Shown here one piece after another: positions 8,227-13,692 of a stretch of 13,704 nt of DNA. Both the position numbers and the translations under genes were made by a program. Source of the DNA: an uncultured Bacilli bacterium. Lineage in GTDB: Bacteria > Bacillota_I > Bacilli_A > RF39 > UBA660. Numbering within the stretch: position 1 is the first letter of the stretch; the number at the start of each line of letters is the position of its first letter. The stretch spans positions 1-13,704 of the forward strand of contig CANQMC010000025.1 in NCBI GenBank assembly GCA_947624855.1, in the 5' to 3' direction. The notes beneath the pieces are model-generated. The model made no database searches. It was not told the DNA's origin and worked only from the letters and a program-made list of their open reading frames with translations.

Positions 8227-8998
8227 AAATGTGTAATAATTTATTATCATAACGTAAGCGATCTGCAATGGTTGCGATAAATTCAGCATTGGTTGGTTTA
8301 GCTCGATCATAAGCTACACTGTTGCCAAATATTTCTTCCATTAAATCATAATCGCCACGACTCCAACTAACTTCGATTGCATGTCTAATTGCTCTTTCAA
8401 CTCGTGAGGCAGTTGTTGAAAATCGCATAGCAATTTCAGGATATATTTCTTTAGTAATGCCTCCATATATTTCACTGTTTTGATAAAATAAAAATACGCT
8501 TTCTCGAATATAAGAATAACCTTTAATATGACTTGGTATTCCAAGTTGATGCAATAACTTACTTATTGCTATATGAATTTGTCTTTCTTGTTCAGTTAAT
8601 TCAGTTCTTTTAGTTAAAGTATTATCGCCTAGTTCTAATATTCTAGTTTCTAAAGCTAACATACTAAATGGTTTTAGCATATAATAATTTACGTTATATA
8701 AATTAGTCATTTTAATTGTATAATCTTTTTTATAACTTGTTAAAACGATGATTTTTTTCTTGATGTTTTGGTCTTTCATTTTAGCAAGGATAGTTAATCC
8801 ATCTATTTCTGGTAAAATTAAATCTAACAGTAGGATATCAAATTCGTTACGATTATTTAAAATATAATCTAAAGCTTGTTTACCACTGTTGATTGTTTTT
8901 ACTACTTTGATTACTGCGTGACTGCTAAATTGTTTTTCAATTTTAGTAGTGATATTTTGATTATTATCTACTACTAAAACTCTTGTAATGTTTTCCAT
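8225..8998 (-). CDS. spo0A: Sporulation transcription factor Spo0A
   Basis: Spo0A is the phosphorelay response regulator that commits the cell to sporulation and binds 0A boxes. The 257-residue protein has a receiver domain (about 5-125) with the phosphorylation site D59 in LLLDLILPEIDG, T87 and K109. The C-terminal Spo0A-specific DNA-binding domain starts at about 135. Its recognition helix (SRVERAIRHAIEV) is as conserved as in Bacillus and is followed by the typical tail with AKPTNAEFI. One oddity: the metal-binding acidic pair, DD in Bacillus Spo0A (ADDN), reads DN here (VDNN, D11-N12). The start has AAAGGAGA at good spacing. The gene sits between tpiA and gpmI, not in its usual spoIVB neighbourhood, with its own candidate promoter, upstream 0A-box array and terminator. 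The identity is certain. Confidence 0.97.
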   Translation of the reverse strand: MENITRVLVVDNNQNITTKIEKQFSSHAVIKVVKTINSGKQALDYILNNRNEFDILLLDLILPEIDGLTILAKMKDQNIKKKIIVLTSYKKDYTIKMTNLYNVNYYMLKPFSMLALETRILELGDNTLTKRTELTEQERQIHIAISKLLHQLGIPSHIKGYSYIRESVFLFYQNSEIYGGITKEIYPEIAMRFSTTASRVERAIRHAIEVSWSRGDYDLMEEIFGNSVAYDRAKPTNAEFIATIADRLRYDNKLLHI

Positions 8999-9042
8999 TT
9001 CTTTCTCCTTTATTTAGTTACATATTTACTACACGCATAAGT

Positions 9043-9051
9043 ATTATAACA
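9043..9051 (-). promoter_or_regulatory. Candidate extended -10 promoter of spo0A
   Basis: On the minus strand TGTTATAAT is a perfect -10 (9043-9048) with an extended TG, 44 bases upstream of the spo0A ATG. The -35 position (about 9066-9071, TAGCTT) is not recognisable, as is common for extended -10 promoters or activator-dependent ones. I found no sigma-H type -10 (GAAT) in the right place on this strand. Confidence 0.55.
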
Positions 9052-9062
9052 TAGAATGTTAT
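9046..9062. repeat. Perfect inverted repeat overlapping the spo0A -10
   Basis: ATAACAT-AGA-ATGTTAT is a perfect 7-3-7 inverted repeat that covers the upstream half of the extended -10. Its position suits a repressor operator or a coincidental AT-rich palindrome; I do not recognise it as the site of a known regulator. Confidence 0.4.
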
Positions 9063-9081
9063 GATAAGCTAGTAAATCTTT

Positions 9082-9118
9082 TGTCTTGTTGTGTAAAGTG
9101 GTGTCGAGTATTGTCGAA
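9082..9118 (+). promoter_or_regulatory. Phased array of Spo0A boxes upstream of spo0A
   Basis: Four heptamers beginning TGT start at 9082, 9092, 9102 and 9112, exactly 10 bp apart: TGTCTTG, TGTAAAG, TGTCGAG and TGTCGAA. The last is a perfect core 0A box and the third is a one-base variant; the first two match at only four of seven positions. Head-to-tail 0A boxes one helical turn apart are known to bind Spo0A dimers. The array lies about 55-70 bases upstream of the candidate spo0A -10 and just after tpiA, so autoregulation is likely. The two outer weak sites are less certain. Confidence 0.7.
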
Positions 9119-9137
9119 AAATGATATTTTAGTTATA

Positions 9138-9857
9138 TTAATCTAAATTTTTGATAATATTTTTAAGTTTTTTAATGTCTAAAGAAGACGAACCTACGAT
9201 AAAACCATCAACATTTTGAATGTTTTTAAGTTTAAAAATATTTTTGGAATTTATATTTCCGCCAAAAACTACTTTAATATTTTGATAATAATAGTCGTTT
9301 ATTAGTTTTTTTAAAAAATTAATGGTTGTCGTAATTTTAGAAATATCTAATTTTTGATTACTACCAATTAAATATGTTGGTTCATAAGCAATTATAATAT
9401 TTTTAAATTTTTCACTTGGAACATTATTTAAAACACGAGCTAATTGTTTTTCTAAAGTTTGATATTCAGTATTATTTATTAAATCTTCTAAATTTTCACC
9501 AATACAATAAATAACTTTTAAATTATTTTTAAGAGCATAGTTTATTTTATTTAAAATAGTTAAATCATCTTCATGGTAATATTTACGTCGTTCATAATGA
9601 CCTATTATAGCATATTTTACTTTTAAACTTTTTAAGGCTTCAATAGAAGTATCACCAGTTAATTTTAAATCATTATTTAAAGATATATCTTGGGTACATA
9701 AAGATATATTTGTATCTTTAAAAATAGATAAATAAATATTACTTGGGGCTAATATAAAATTGATATTTTTAAATTCTATTGTTTTTAAAGCATGACAATA
9801 AGTTTCCATTTCATGAAATTTTTTATGGGCTTTTAAATTACAAATCAAGTACTTCAA
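9138..9857 (-). CDS. tpiA: Triosephosphate isomerase (divergent)
   Basis: Interconverts dihydroxyacetone phosphate and glyceraldehyde 3-phosphate. Numbering from the proposed start, the catalytic set is present: N7 and K9 (CNLK), H87 (IIGHYERR) and E159 (AYEPTY). Surrounding motifs deviate: GHSERR is GHYERR, the flexible loop PVWAIGTG is PTYLIGSN, the phosphate-binding YGGS is FGGN, and the late VGG is VGS. At 239 residues it is slightly short. I place the start at TTG 9855-9857, because GAGGAAG (9864-9870) is an ideal ribosome site for it; the alternative GTG at 9870-9872 is part of that ribosome site. It overlaps the end of pgk by 20 bases, indicating one operon. No clear terminator follows, so transcripts may continue into spo0A. 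Confidence 0.88.
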   Translation of the reverse strand: MKYLICNLKAHKKFHEMETYCHALKTIEFKNINFILAPSNIYLSIFKDTNISLCTQDISLNNDLKLTGDTSIEALKSLKVKYAIIGHYERRKYYHEDDLTILNKINYALKNNLKVIYCIGENLEDLINNTEYQTLEKQLARVLNNVPSEKFKNIIIAYEPTYLIGSNQKLDISKITTTINFLKKLINDYYYQNIKVVFGGNINSKNIFKLKNIQNVDGFIVGSSSLDIKKLKNIIKNLD

Positions 9858-11046
9858 TGTTATCTTCCTCACTTATTGCGGCAATTCCAGGAAGGTTAGT
9901 GCCCGCTATATATTCTAAAGCTGCTCCACCACCACTAGAGATATTTTTAAAATTATCAGTAAAACCTAAGGCATTTATAGCACTTATAGTATCACCGCCA
10001 CCGATAATAACTTCAGCAGGACTATTTTTAAGAGCATTAAATATTTCTATAGTGCCATTTCGAAATTCTTTTTCTTCATATATACCTACAGTACCATTTA
10101 TAAAAATTGTTTTGCTTTCATTAATAATGGTTGAATATTTTTTAATGGTTTTTGAACCAATATCTTTAATAATATCATCAGGTTCTATTTTATTTATAGC
10201 TTTAATCATAGGCATTTCATTATAAGTGCTTTCTATAACAGCATCTAAAGGTAGAGCAAATTTAGTTTTATACGTTAACATTAATTGTTTTAAATCTGCA
10301 ATTATATCGTTATTGCTTGTTTTAAGAGATTTACCAACATCTAAACCTAAGGCACTTAAAAAGGAATTAGCAATGCCTCCACTTACTAATAAATGATCAC
10401 ATTTAGGTAAAAGATTAGTTATAATTTTAAGTTTATCATCTACTTTGGCTCCTCCCATAATTACAGTGAAAGGTTTTTCGGGATCTTTAATAGTTTTATC
10501 TAACATATTAATTTCTTTAGCTACTAAGAAACCCATACAGTTAGGTAAAAATTTAGGGATTCCAACAACTGATGTATGAGCGCGGTGAGCACTAGCAAAA
10601 GCATCAAATACAAATATTTCACCAAGTGATGCTAATTTTTTAGCAACATCTAAATTAAGAGTACTTTCTTTTTGCTCTGGAACATCTAAGTAACGAGTGT
10701 TTTCTAATAAAAGAATTTCACCCGGTTGTAAATTATTAGCTAAATTTTGAGTTTCTTCTGATAAAATATCAGGTGCAAATTTTATTTCTTTATTTAATAA
10801 TTTTTCTAAAGAATTTTTAACAGGCATTAAGGTATTTAAAGCTTTATCTTCTTCAGTTTTTATACGACCTAAATGACTTAATATTATTATTTTACAATTT
10901 TCTTTAATTAAATAGTTAATTGTTTCGAGACTTTTTATAATTTTAGTTTCATCGATAACATTACCATTTTTTATTGGTACATTAAAATCACAACGAACAA
11001 TAACTTTTTTATTTTTGACATACATGTTTGATAATAATTGCTTCAT
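9838..11046 (-). CDS. pgk: Phosphoglycerate kinase
   Basis: Transfers phosphate from 1,3-bisphosphoglycerate to ADP in glycolysis. The 402-residue protein has both lobes. The N-lobe holds the substrate-binding arginines: VRCDFNVP (R18), SHLGR (R61), ENTRY (R118) and AHRAH (R155). GGAKV (198-202) and GGGDT (349-353) contribute to nucleotide binding, and SSGGGAALEYI is present near the end. Several normally firm positions differ: NGPMG is NGTVG (317-321), VNDAFG is VFDAFA (146-151), and SHLGRP is SHLGRI. The active-site arginines and the lysine are kept, so it is probably active. The ATG has AAGAAGGG upstream. It is the first gene of pgk-tpiA and overlaps tpiA by 20 bases. It diverges from spoIID. 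Confidence 0.95.
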   Translation of the reverse strand: MKQLLSNMYVKNKKVIVRCDFNVPIKNGNVIDETKIIKSLETINYLIKENCKIIILSHLGRIKTEEDKALNTLMPVKNSLEKLLNKEIKFAPDILSEETQNLANNLQPGEILLLENTRYLDVPEQKESTLNLDVAKKLASLGEIFVFDAFASAHRAHTSVVGIPKFLPNCMGFLVAKEINMLDKTIKDPEKPFTVIMGGAKVDDKLKIITNLLPKCDHLLVSGGIANSFLSALGLDVGKSLKTSNNDIIADLKQLMLTYKTKFALPLDAVIESTYNEMPMIKAINKIEPDDIIKDIGSKTIKKYSTIINESKTIFINGTVGIYEEKEFRNGTIEIFNALKNSPAEVIIGGGDTISAINALGFTDNFKNISSGGGAALEYIAGTNLPGIAAISEEDNIEVLDL

Positions 11047-11073
11047 AAAAAATCCCTTCTTTATTCTAATAGT

Positions 11074-11103
11074 ATTATATCTTAAAAAGGGAGGTTTTTA
11101 CAA
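11074..11103 (-). promoter_or_regulatory. Sigma-A promoter of pgk-tpiA
   Basis: On the minus strand TTGTAA (11098-11103) and a perfect TATAAT (11074-11079) are separated by 18 bases, 27 bases upstream of the pgk ATG. It lies in the 137-base divergent gap with spoIID. Confidence 0.7.
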
Positions 11104-11136
11104 GAGGTTTTTAAAATTTCTTGTTAATACTTGAAT

Positions 11137-11165
11137 AAATATTTTTATTTGACACTTCATATAAT
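11137..11165 (+). promoter_or_regulatory. Sigma-E-type promoter of spoIID
   Basis: AAATATT (11137-11143), 14 bases, then CATATAAT (11158-11165) matches the sigma-E pattern KMATATT-N14-CATACAMT at six of seven and seven of eight positions. It lies 18 bases upstream of the spoIID ATG and just before its AGGAGG (11174-11179 region). spoIID is a classic mother-cell sigma-E gene, which agrees. The nearby TTGACA (11149-11154) has no correctly spaced -10. Confidence 0.75.
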
Positions 11166-11183
11166 TAGTTATAGGAGGATTTC

Positions 11184-12158
11184 ATGAATAGACTATTAAT
11201 TTTAGTAATTATTATTTTAATACCCGTAACAATTGTTACTGATAAAAAAGAAACAACTACGGTGGGATATGAAGTAACTCTTGAAAAGAAAAACATGGAA
11301 TTGGAAATTGAAGATTCTTTAAAAGAAGAAGTTAAACCAACTGATACTCAAGAATTAAATCAAGTATTAGTTAGTAATAATAAAGATAAAAGTGATGCTT
11401 ATTATATTCCTTTAGAAGAATATGTTATTGGGGTTGTTGCAGGAGAGATGCCAGCATCATTTGAAATGGAAGCCTTAAAAGCTCAAGCAGTGGCCGCTCG
11501 GACATATGCTTTATATAAACAAAAAAATATTGATGGCTATGTGCTTAGTACGACAATTAATGATCAAGTATATTTAAGTAAAGAGCAAATGCAACAAAAA
11601 TGGGGTAAAGATTTTGATCATTATTATGAACGGGTAAAAGAGGCAGTTTTAAATACAGCAGGAGAAGTAGTTACTTATAATGATAAATTAATTATTGCTT
11701 ATTATTTTGCTATATCAAATGGTTATACTGAAAATGCTTTAAATGTTTTTAATGAAAATAAAGAATATTTAGTAAGCGTGGATAGTAAATGGGATAAGAA
11801 TTATAAATCTTATGTATCAACTAGAACTATGGATAAAAATACTTTTTGTGAAAGATTAGGAATTAATGGAAATACTATAAATATTTCAAATGTAATTAGA
11901 GGAGATAATAATTATGTGAGAAATATTACGATTAATAATAAAACATTTACTGGAAAAGAAATATTTAATAAATTAGGTTTAAAATCAACAGATTTTACAA
12001 TAACGGTAAATGGAAATGATGTAATTATTAAAACTTTAGGTTTTGGTCATGGAGTAGGTATGAGTCAATATGGAGCTCAAGGAATGGCTAAAGAAGGAAA
12101 AACTTATAAAGATATTTTAACTTATTATTATCAAAATACAGAAATTACAAATATTTAA
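11184..12158 (+). CDS. spoIID: Stage II sporulation protein D (engulfment lytic transglycosylase)
   Basis: SpoIID is a mother-cell membrane protein that cleaves peptidoglycan glycan strands to drive engulfment, working with SpoIIP and SpoIIM. The 324-residue product has an N-terminal membrane anchor (about 3-19), a charged linker to about 70, and the SpoIID domain (about 70-320). The catalytic Glu is in VAGEMPASFE (E88, the same number as in Bacillus), followed by EALKAQAVAARTYA. The C-terminal signature GFGHGVGMSQYGAQGMA is complete. The usual signature cysteines of some clostridial homologues are absent; only one Cys is seen, in TFCERLG. The ATG is 5 bases after AGGAGGA. It heads the plus-strand cluster spoIID-spoIIQ-spoIIID, an order also known from Clostridioides difficile. 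No terminator follows. Confidence 0.96.
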   Translation: MNRLLILVIIILIPVTIVTDKKETTTVGYEVTLEKKNMELEIEDSLKEEVKPTDTQELNQVLVSNNKDKSDAYYIPLEEYVIGVVAGEMPASFEMEALKAQAVAARTYALYKQKNIDGYVLSTTINDQVYLSKEQMQQKWGKDFDHYYERVKEAVLNTAGEVVTYNDKLIIAYYFAISNGYTENALNVFNENKEYLVSVDSKWDKNYKSYVSTRTMDKNTFCERLGINGNTINISNVIRGDNNYVRNITINNKTFTGKEIFNKLGLKSTDFTITVNGNDVIIKTLGFGHGVGMSQYGAQGMAKEGKTYKDILTYYYQNTEITNI

Positions 12159-12175
12159 AGTATAAAATTATAAAA

Positions 12176-12182
12176 CTTGTCC
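12176..12182 (-). promoter_or_regulatory. Possible SpoIIID binding site before spoIIQ
   Basis: CTTGTCC on the plus strand is the exact complement of GGACAAG, the core of the SpoIIID consensus from Bacillus. It lies in the spoIID-spoIIQ gap, 28 bases before the spoIIQ start, and touches the left arm of the hairpin at 12180-12204. A seven-base match in an AT-rich genome is modest evidence. Confidence 0.3.
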
Positions 12183-12204
12183 ACCTTAGTAGTAGAAAGG
12201 TGGA
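12180..12204 (+). promoter_or_regulatory. Hairpin enclosing the spoIIQ ribosome-binding site
   Basis: TCCACCTT (12180-12187) pairs perfectly with AAGGTGGA (12197-12204) across a 9-base loop. The right arm is the Shine-Dalgarno of spoIIQ, whose ATG follows 5 bases later. No T run follows, so it is not a terminator. It is expected to reduce translation unless opened by ribosomes or by a transcript starting inside it. Confidence 0.65.
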
Positions 12205-12209
12205 AAGTC

Positions 12210-12836
12210 ATGAAGCAAAGAAAACTTCGAGGTTATGTATTACCTACAATATATGTTATTATTTTGATATTAATATTTGGCACGGTTAGTTTAGTAACTA
12301 CTTTAATGAAAAATGATCAAAATAATTTATATTCGGTAGATGTTTTAGAAGATGATTCAGTTCCAGTTGTAGAAACAGAAGATAAAATAGTGGGTGTTAT
12401 GAAACCTTATACAAATGAAAAGGTAACTATTTTAAAAGGTTTTTATGATGTAGAAGGAGATGAAAAATCTCAAGAAAATGCCCTTATTTATTTTAAAAAT
12501 ACTTATATGAAAAATACAGGTGTATTTTATACTTGTAATGAATCATTTGAAATTATTGCAGCTTTAGATGGAACAGTTTTAAATATTTATAAAGATGATA
12601 TTTTAGGTAATGTAGTGGAAATAGAACATAATACAAATTTAAGAACTATTTATTATAGCTTGGATAAAATTAATGTTAAAGTTGGTGATGTTTTACTTCA
12701 AGGTGATGTTATAGGAACAAGTGGCCTCAATAATATGACTGATAATAAATATAATTTACTTTTTGAAGTTTATTACAATGGAGCTTTAATTAATCCTTTA
12801 GAGTTTTATAAAATGGATGCTTCTACTTTAAATTAA
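12210..12836 (+). CDS. spoIIQ: SpoIIQ-like protein with a degenerate LytM (M23) domain
   Basis: SpoIIQ is a forespore membrane protein that binds SpoIIIAH from the mother cell to build the channel between the compartments. The 208-residue product has a basic N-terminus, one membrane segment (about 9-32), a linker, and a LytM/M23 domain (about 97-197) ending in the family-like NLLFEVYYNGALINPLEFY. All expected metal and catalytic positions look replaced: HTGVD is NTGVF (N102, F106), YxHL is YYSL (S150), and HLHFE is NLLFE (N182, L184). The fold may be kept for binding only. The start is the ATG 12210-12212, preceded by AAAGGTGG; a TTG 11 codons upstream has no ribosome site. No clear sigma-F promoter (GYATA with a GG-containing -10) is visible in the gap. 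The identity rests on domain plus order. Confidence 0.85.
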   Translation: MKQRKLRGYVLPTIYVIILILIFGTVSLVTTLMKNDQNNLYSVDVLEDDSVPVVETEDKIVGVMKPYTNEKVTILKGFYDVEGDEKSQENALIYFKNTYMKNTGVFYTCNESFEIIAALDGTVLNIYKDDILGNVVEIEHNTNLRTIYYSLDKINVKVGDVLLQGDVIGTSGLNNMTDNKYNLLFEVYYNGALINPLEFYKMDASTLN

Positions 12837-12864
12837 GCATATAAACCTATCTTTTAAATATAAT
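12837..12864 (+). promoter_or_regulatory. Candidate sigma-E promoter of spoIIID inside the hairpin
   Basis: GCATATA (12837-12843, six of seven to KMATATT), 13 bases, then AATATAAT (12857-12864, six of eight to CATACAMT). The start would be near 12871, leaving GGTGG of the ribosome site on the transcript but not the left arm of the hairpin. spoIIID is sigma-E dependent in other species. The spacing is one base short and the region is AT-rich, so this is tentative. Confidence 0.35.
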
Positions 12865-12883
12865 TTAAGGGGTGGGTTTTTGT
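12843..12883 (+). promoter_or_regulatory. 16-bp hairpin over the spoIIID ribosome-binding site; possible terminator
   Basis: The 16 bases 12843-12858 pair without a gap with 12864-12879 (four G-U wobbles, loop TATAA). The right arm contains the whole spoIIID Shine-Dalgarno (AAGGGGTGG, 12867-12875), and the stem runs into a T-rich tract (TTTTTGTTT, 12877-12885), so it also has the form of a terminator for spoIIQ. Either way, a transcript coming from spoIIQ should translate spoIIID poorly. Confidence 0.65.
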
Positions 12884-13123
12884 TTGAAAGAGAAAATTAT
12901 GAATGAAGCAAGTTATTTAATTAACACAAATAAAACGATTAGAGAAGCCGCTATAGATTTAAAAATATCTAAATCAGTACTCCATAGACATATGAATATT
13001 AATTTAAAAAAATTAGATTATAATACTTATTTGAAGGTTAAAAATATTTTTTTGGAACATAATAAAATTAGACATTTAAAAGGAGGACTTGCTACTAAAG
13101 CTAAGTATCAAAAAGTTAGGTGA
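12884..13123 (+). CDS. spoIIID: Sporulation transcriptional regulator SpoIIID
   Basis: SpoIIID is a small DNA-binding protein that activates and represses sigma-E genes in the mother cell. The 79-residue product has the helix-turn-helix (about 17-38, TIREAAIDLKISKSVLHRH), aligned with KTVRVIAKEFGVSKSTVHK of Bacillus. The diagnostic C-terminal basic segment IRHLKGGLATKAKYQK is almost identical to the Bacillus IRHLRGGEATKLKYKK. It is a little shorter than the Bacillus protein (93), lacking the extra acidic tail. I place the start at TTG 12884-12886, 8 bases after AAGGGGTGG; an upstream in-frame GTG (12872) lies inside that ribosome site and would add non-conserved residues. It follows spoIIQ by 47 bases and precedes the next gene by 5 bases. 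Its TGA stop is part of the next gene's ribosome site. Confidence 0.93.
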   Translation: MKEKIMNEASYLINTNKTIREAAIDLKISKSVLHRHMNINLKKLDYNTYLKVKNIFLEHNKIRHLKGGLATKAKYQKVR

Positions 13124-13128
13124 TTTAA

Positions 13129-13692
13129 TTGAAGGATATAACACTTTTTATAGTAGATGATGTACTAAATATTATTTATAATAATAAAAATATTAAAACT
13201 AAAATGAAAGATGCTTTAAGTAAAGGTTTTATTTTAGATAAAACTAAATTTATGGAAGAATTTTTAAAAGTACTTAAAAAAGAAAAAATAAAAGGTAAAC
13301 TTTTTGGTAATAATATTTGTGTTATTAAAAATTCTTATATGCCTGTAAGTGAATTATTTATGTGGGAAAATATGCTTTTAGAGATGGGCTTTTTAAAAGT
13401 TATTTTTAAAGATATAAAAGAATATTTTAAAGAAAAAGAAGCAACTTATATTGAAATTAATGATACTTATATGGTTGTAAATTTAGATAAAGGAATTTAT
13501 ATTGATTTAGATTATTTTAAAGATATTCCTAAAGTTATAAAGTGTTTAAATGATAATTTTAAACAATATATATATTTATTTGGTTATAATAAATTAATTC
13601 CTAAAATTAAACTTTTAAATACTAAAATTTTTTATTTTGAAGATTATAATGATTTTATAGTAAATATTTTACTTAAAGTAAACAAAAAATAA
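13129..13692 (+). CDS. Uncharacterised 187-residue protein in the mreB/mbl position
   Basis: I do not recognise a family. The protein is lysine- and isoleucine-rich and soluble, with no signal peptide or membrane segment, and has a single complete open frame. The start is TTG, five bases after AGGTGA, which overlaps the spoIIID stop, so the two genes are tightly coupled. In Bacillus and Clostridioides the gene after spoIIID is an mreB/mbl-type actin homologue. By eye, residues about 28-120 follow the strand-helix rhythm of the first half of MreB (SKGFILD like KDGVIAD; NICVIKN...MPVSE like VMVCVPS...VEE; a Gly before VIFKDIKEY like AGARDAYPIEEP). The nucleotide-binding DLGTANT and DIGGGTT motifs are absent, and the protein is about half MreB's length. 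The relationship is a hypothesis only. Confidence 0.8.
   Translation: MKDITLFIVDDVLNIIYNNKNIKTKMKDALSKGFILDKTKFMEEFLKVLKKEKIKGKLFGNNICVIKNSYMPVSELFMWENMLLEMGFLKVIFKDIKEYFKEKEATYIEINDTYMVVNLDKGIYIDLDYFKDIPKVIKCLNDNFKQYIYLFGYNKLIPKIKLLNTKIFYFEDYNDFIVNILLKVNKK

Noticed and set aside
9779..10225. A 148-codon plus-strand open frame across the tpiA-pgk junction
   Set aside because: It lies antisense to two well-conserved genes, has no good ribosome site and has no family-like composition; it is a by-product of the opposite strand's codon use.
11045..11103. Imperfect inverted repeat (AAAAATCCCTT ... AAGGGAGGTTTTT) flanking the pgk promoter
   Set aside because: Its upstream arm is not transcribed and the match needs a two-base bulge; it does not resemble a CggR-type operator.
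11149..11165. TTGACA next to TATAAT upstream of spoIID, resembling a sigma-A promoter
   Set aside because: The two hexamers are only 5 bases apart; the sigma-E reading at 14-base spacing fits better.
12159..12179. GTATA at 12160-12164 as a sigma-F -35 for spoIIQ
   Set aside because: No GG-containing -10 occurs at the needed 15-16 base spacing.
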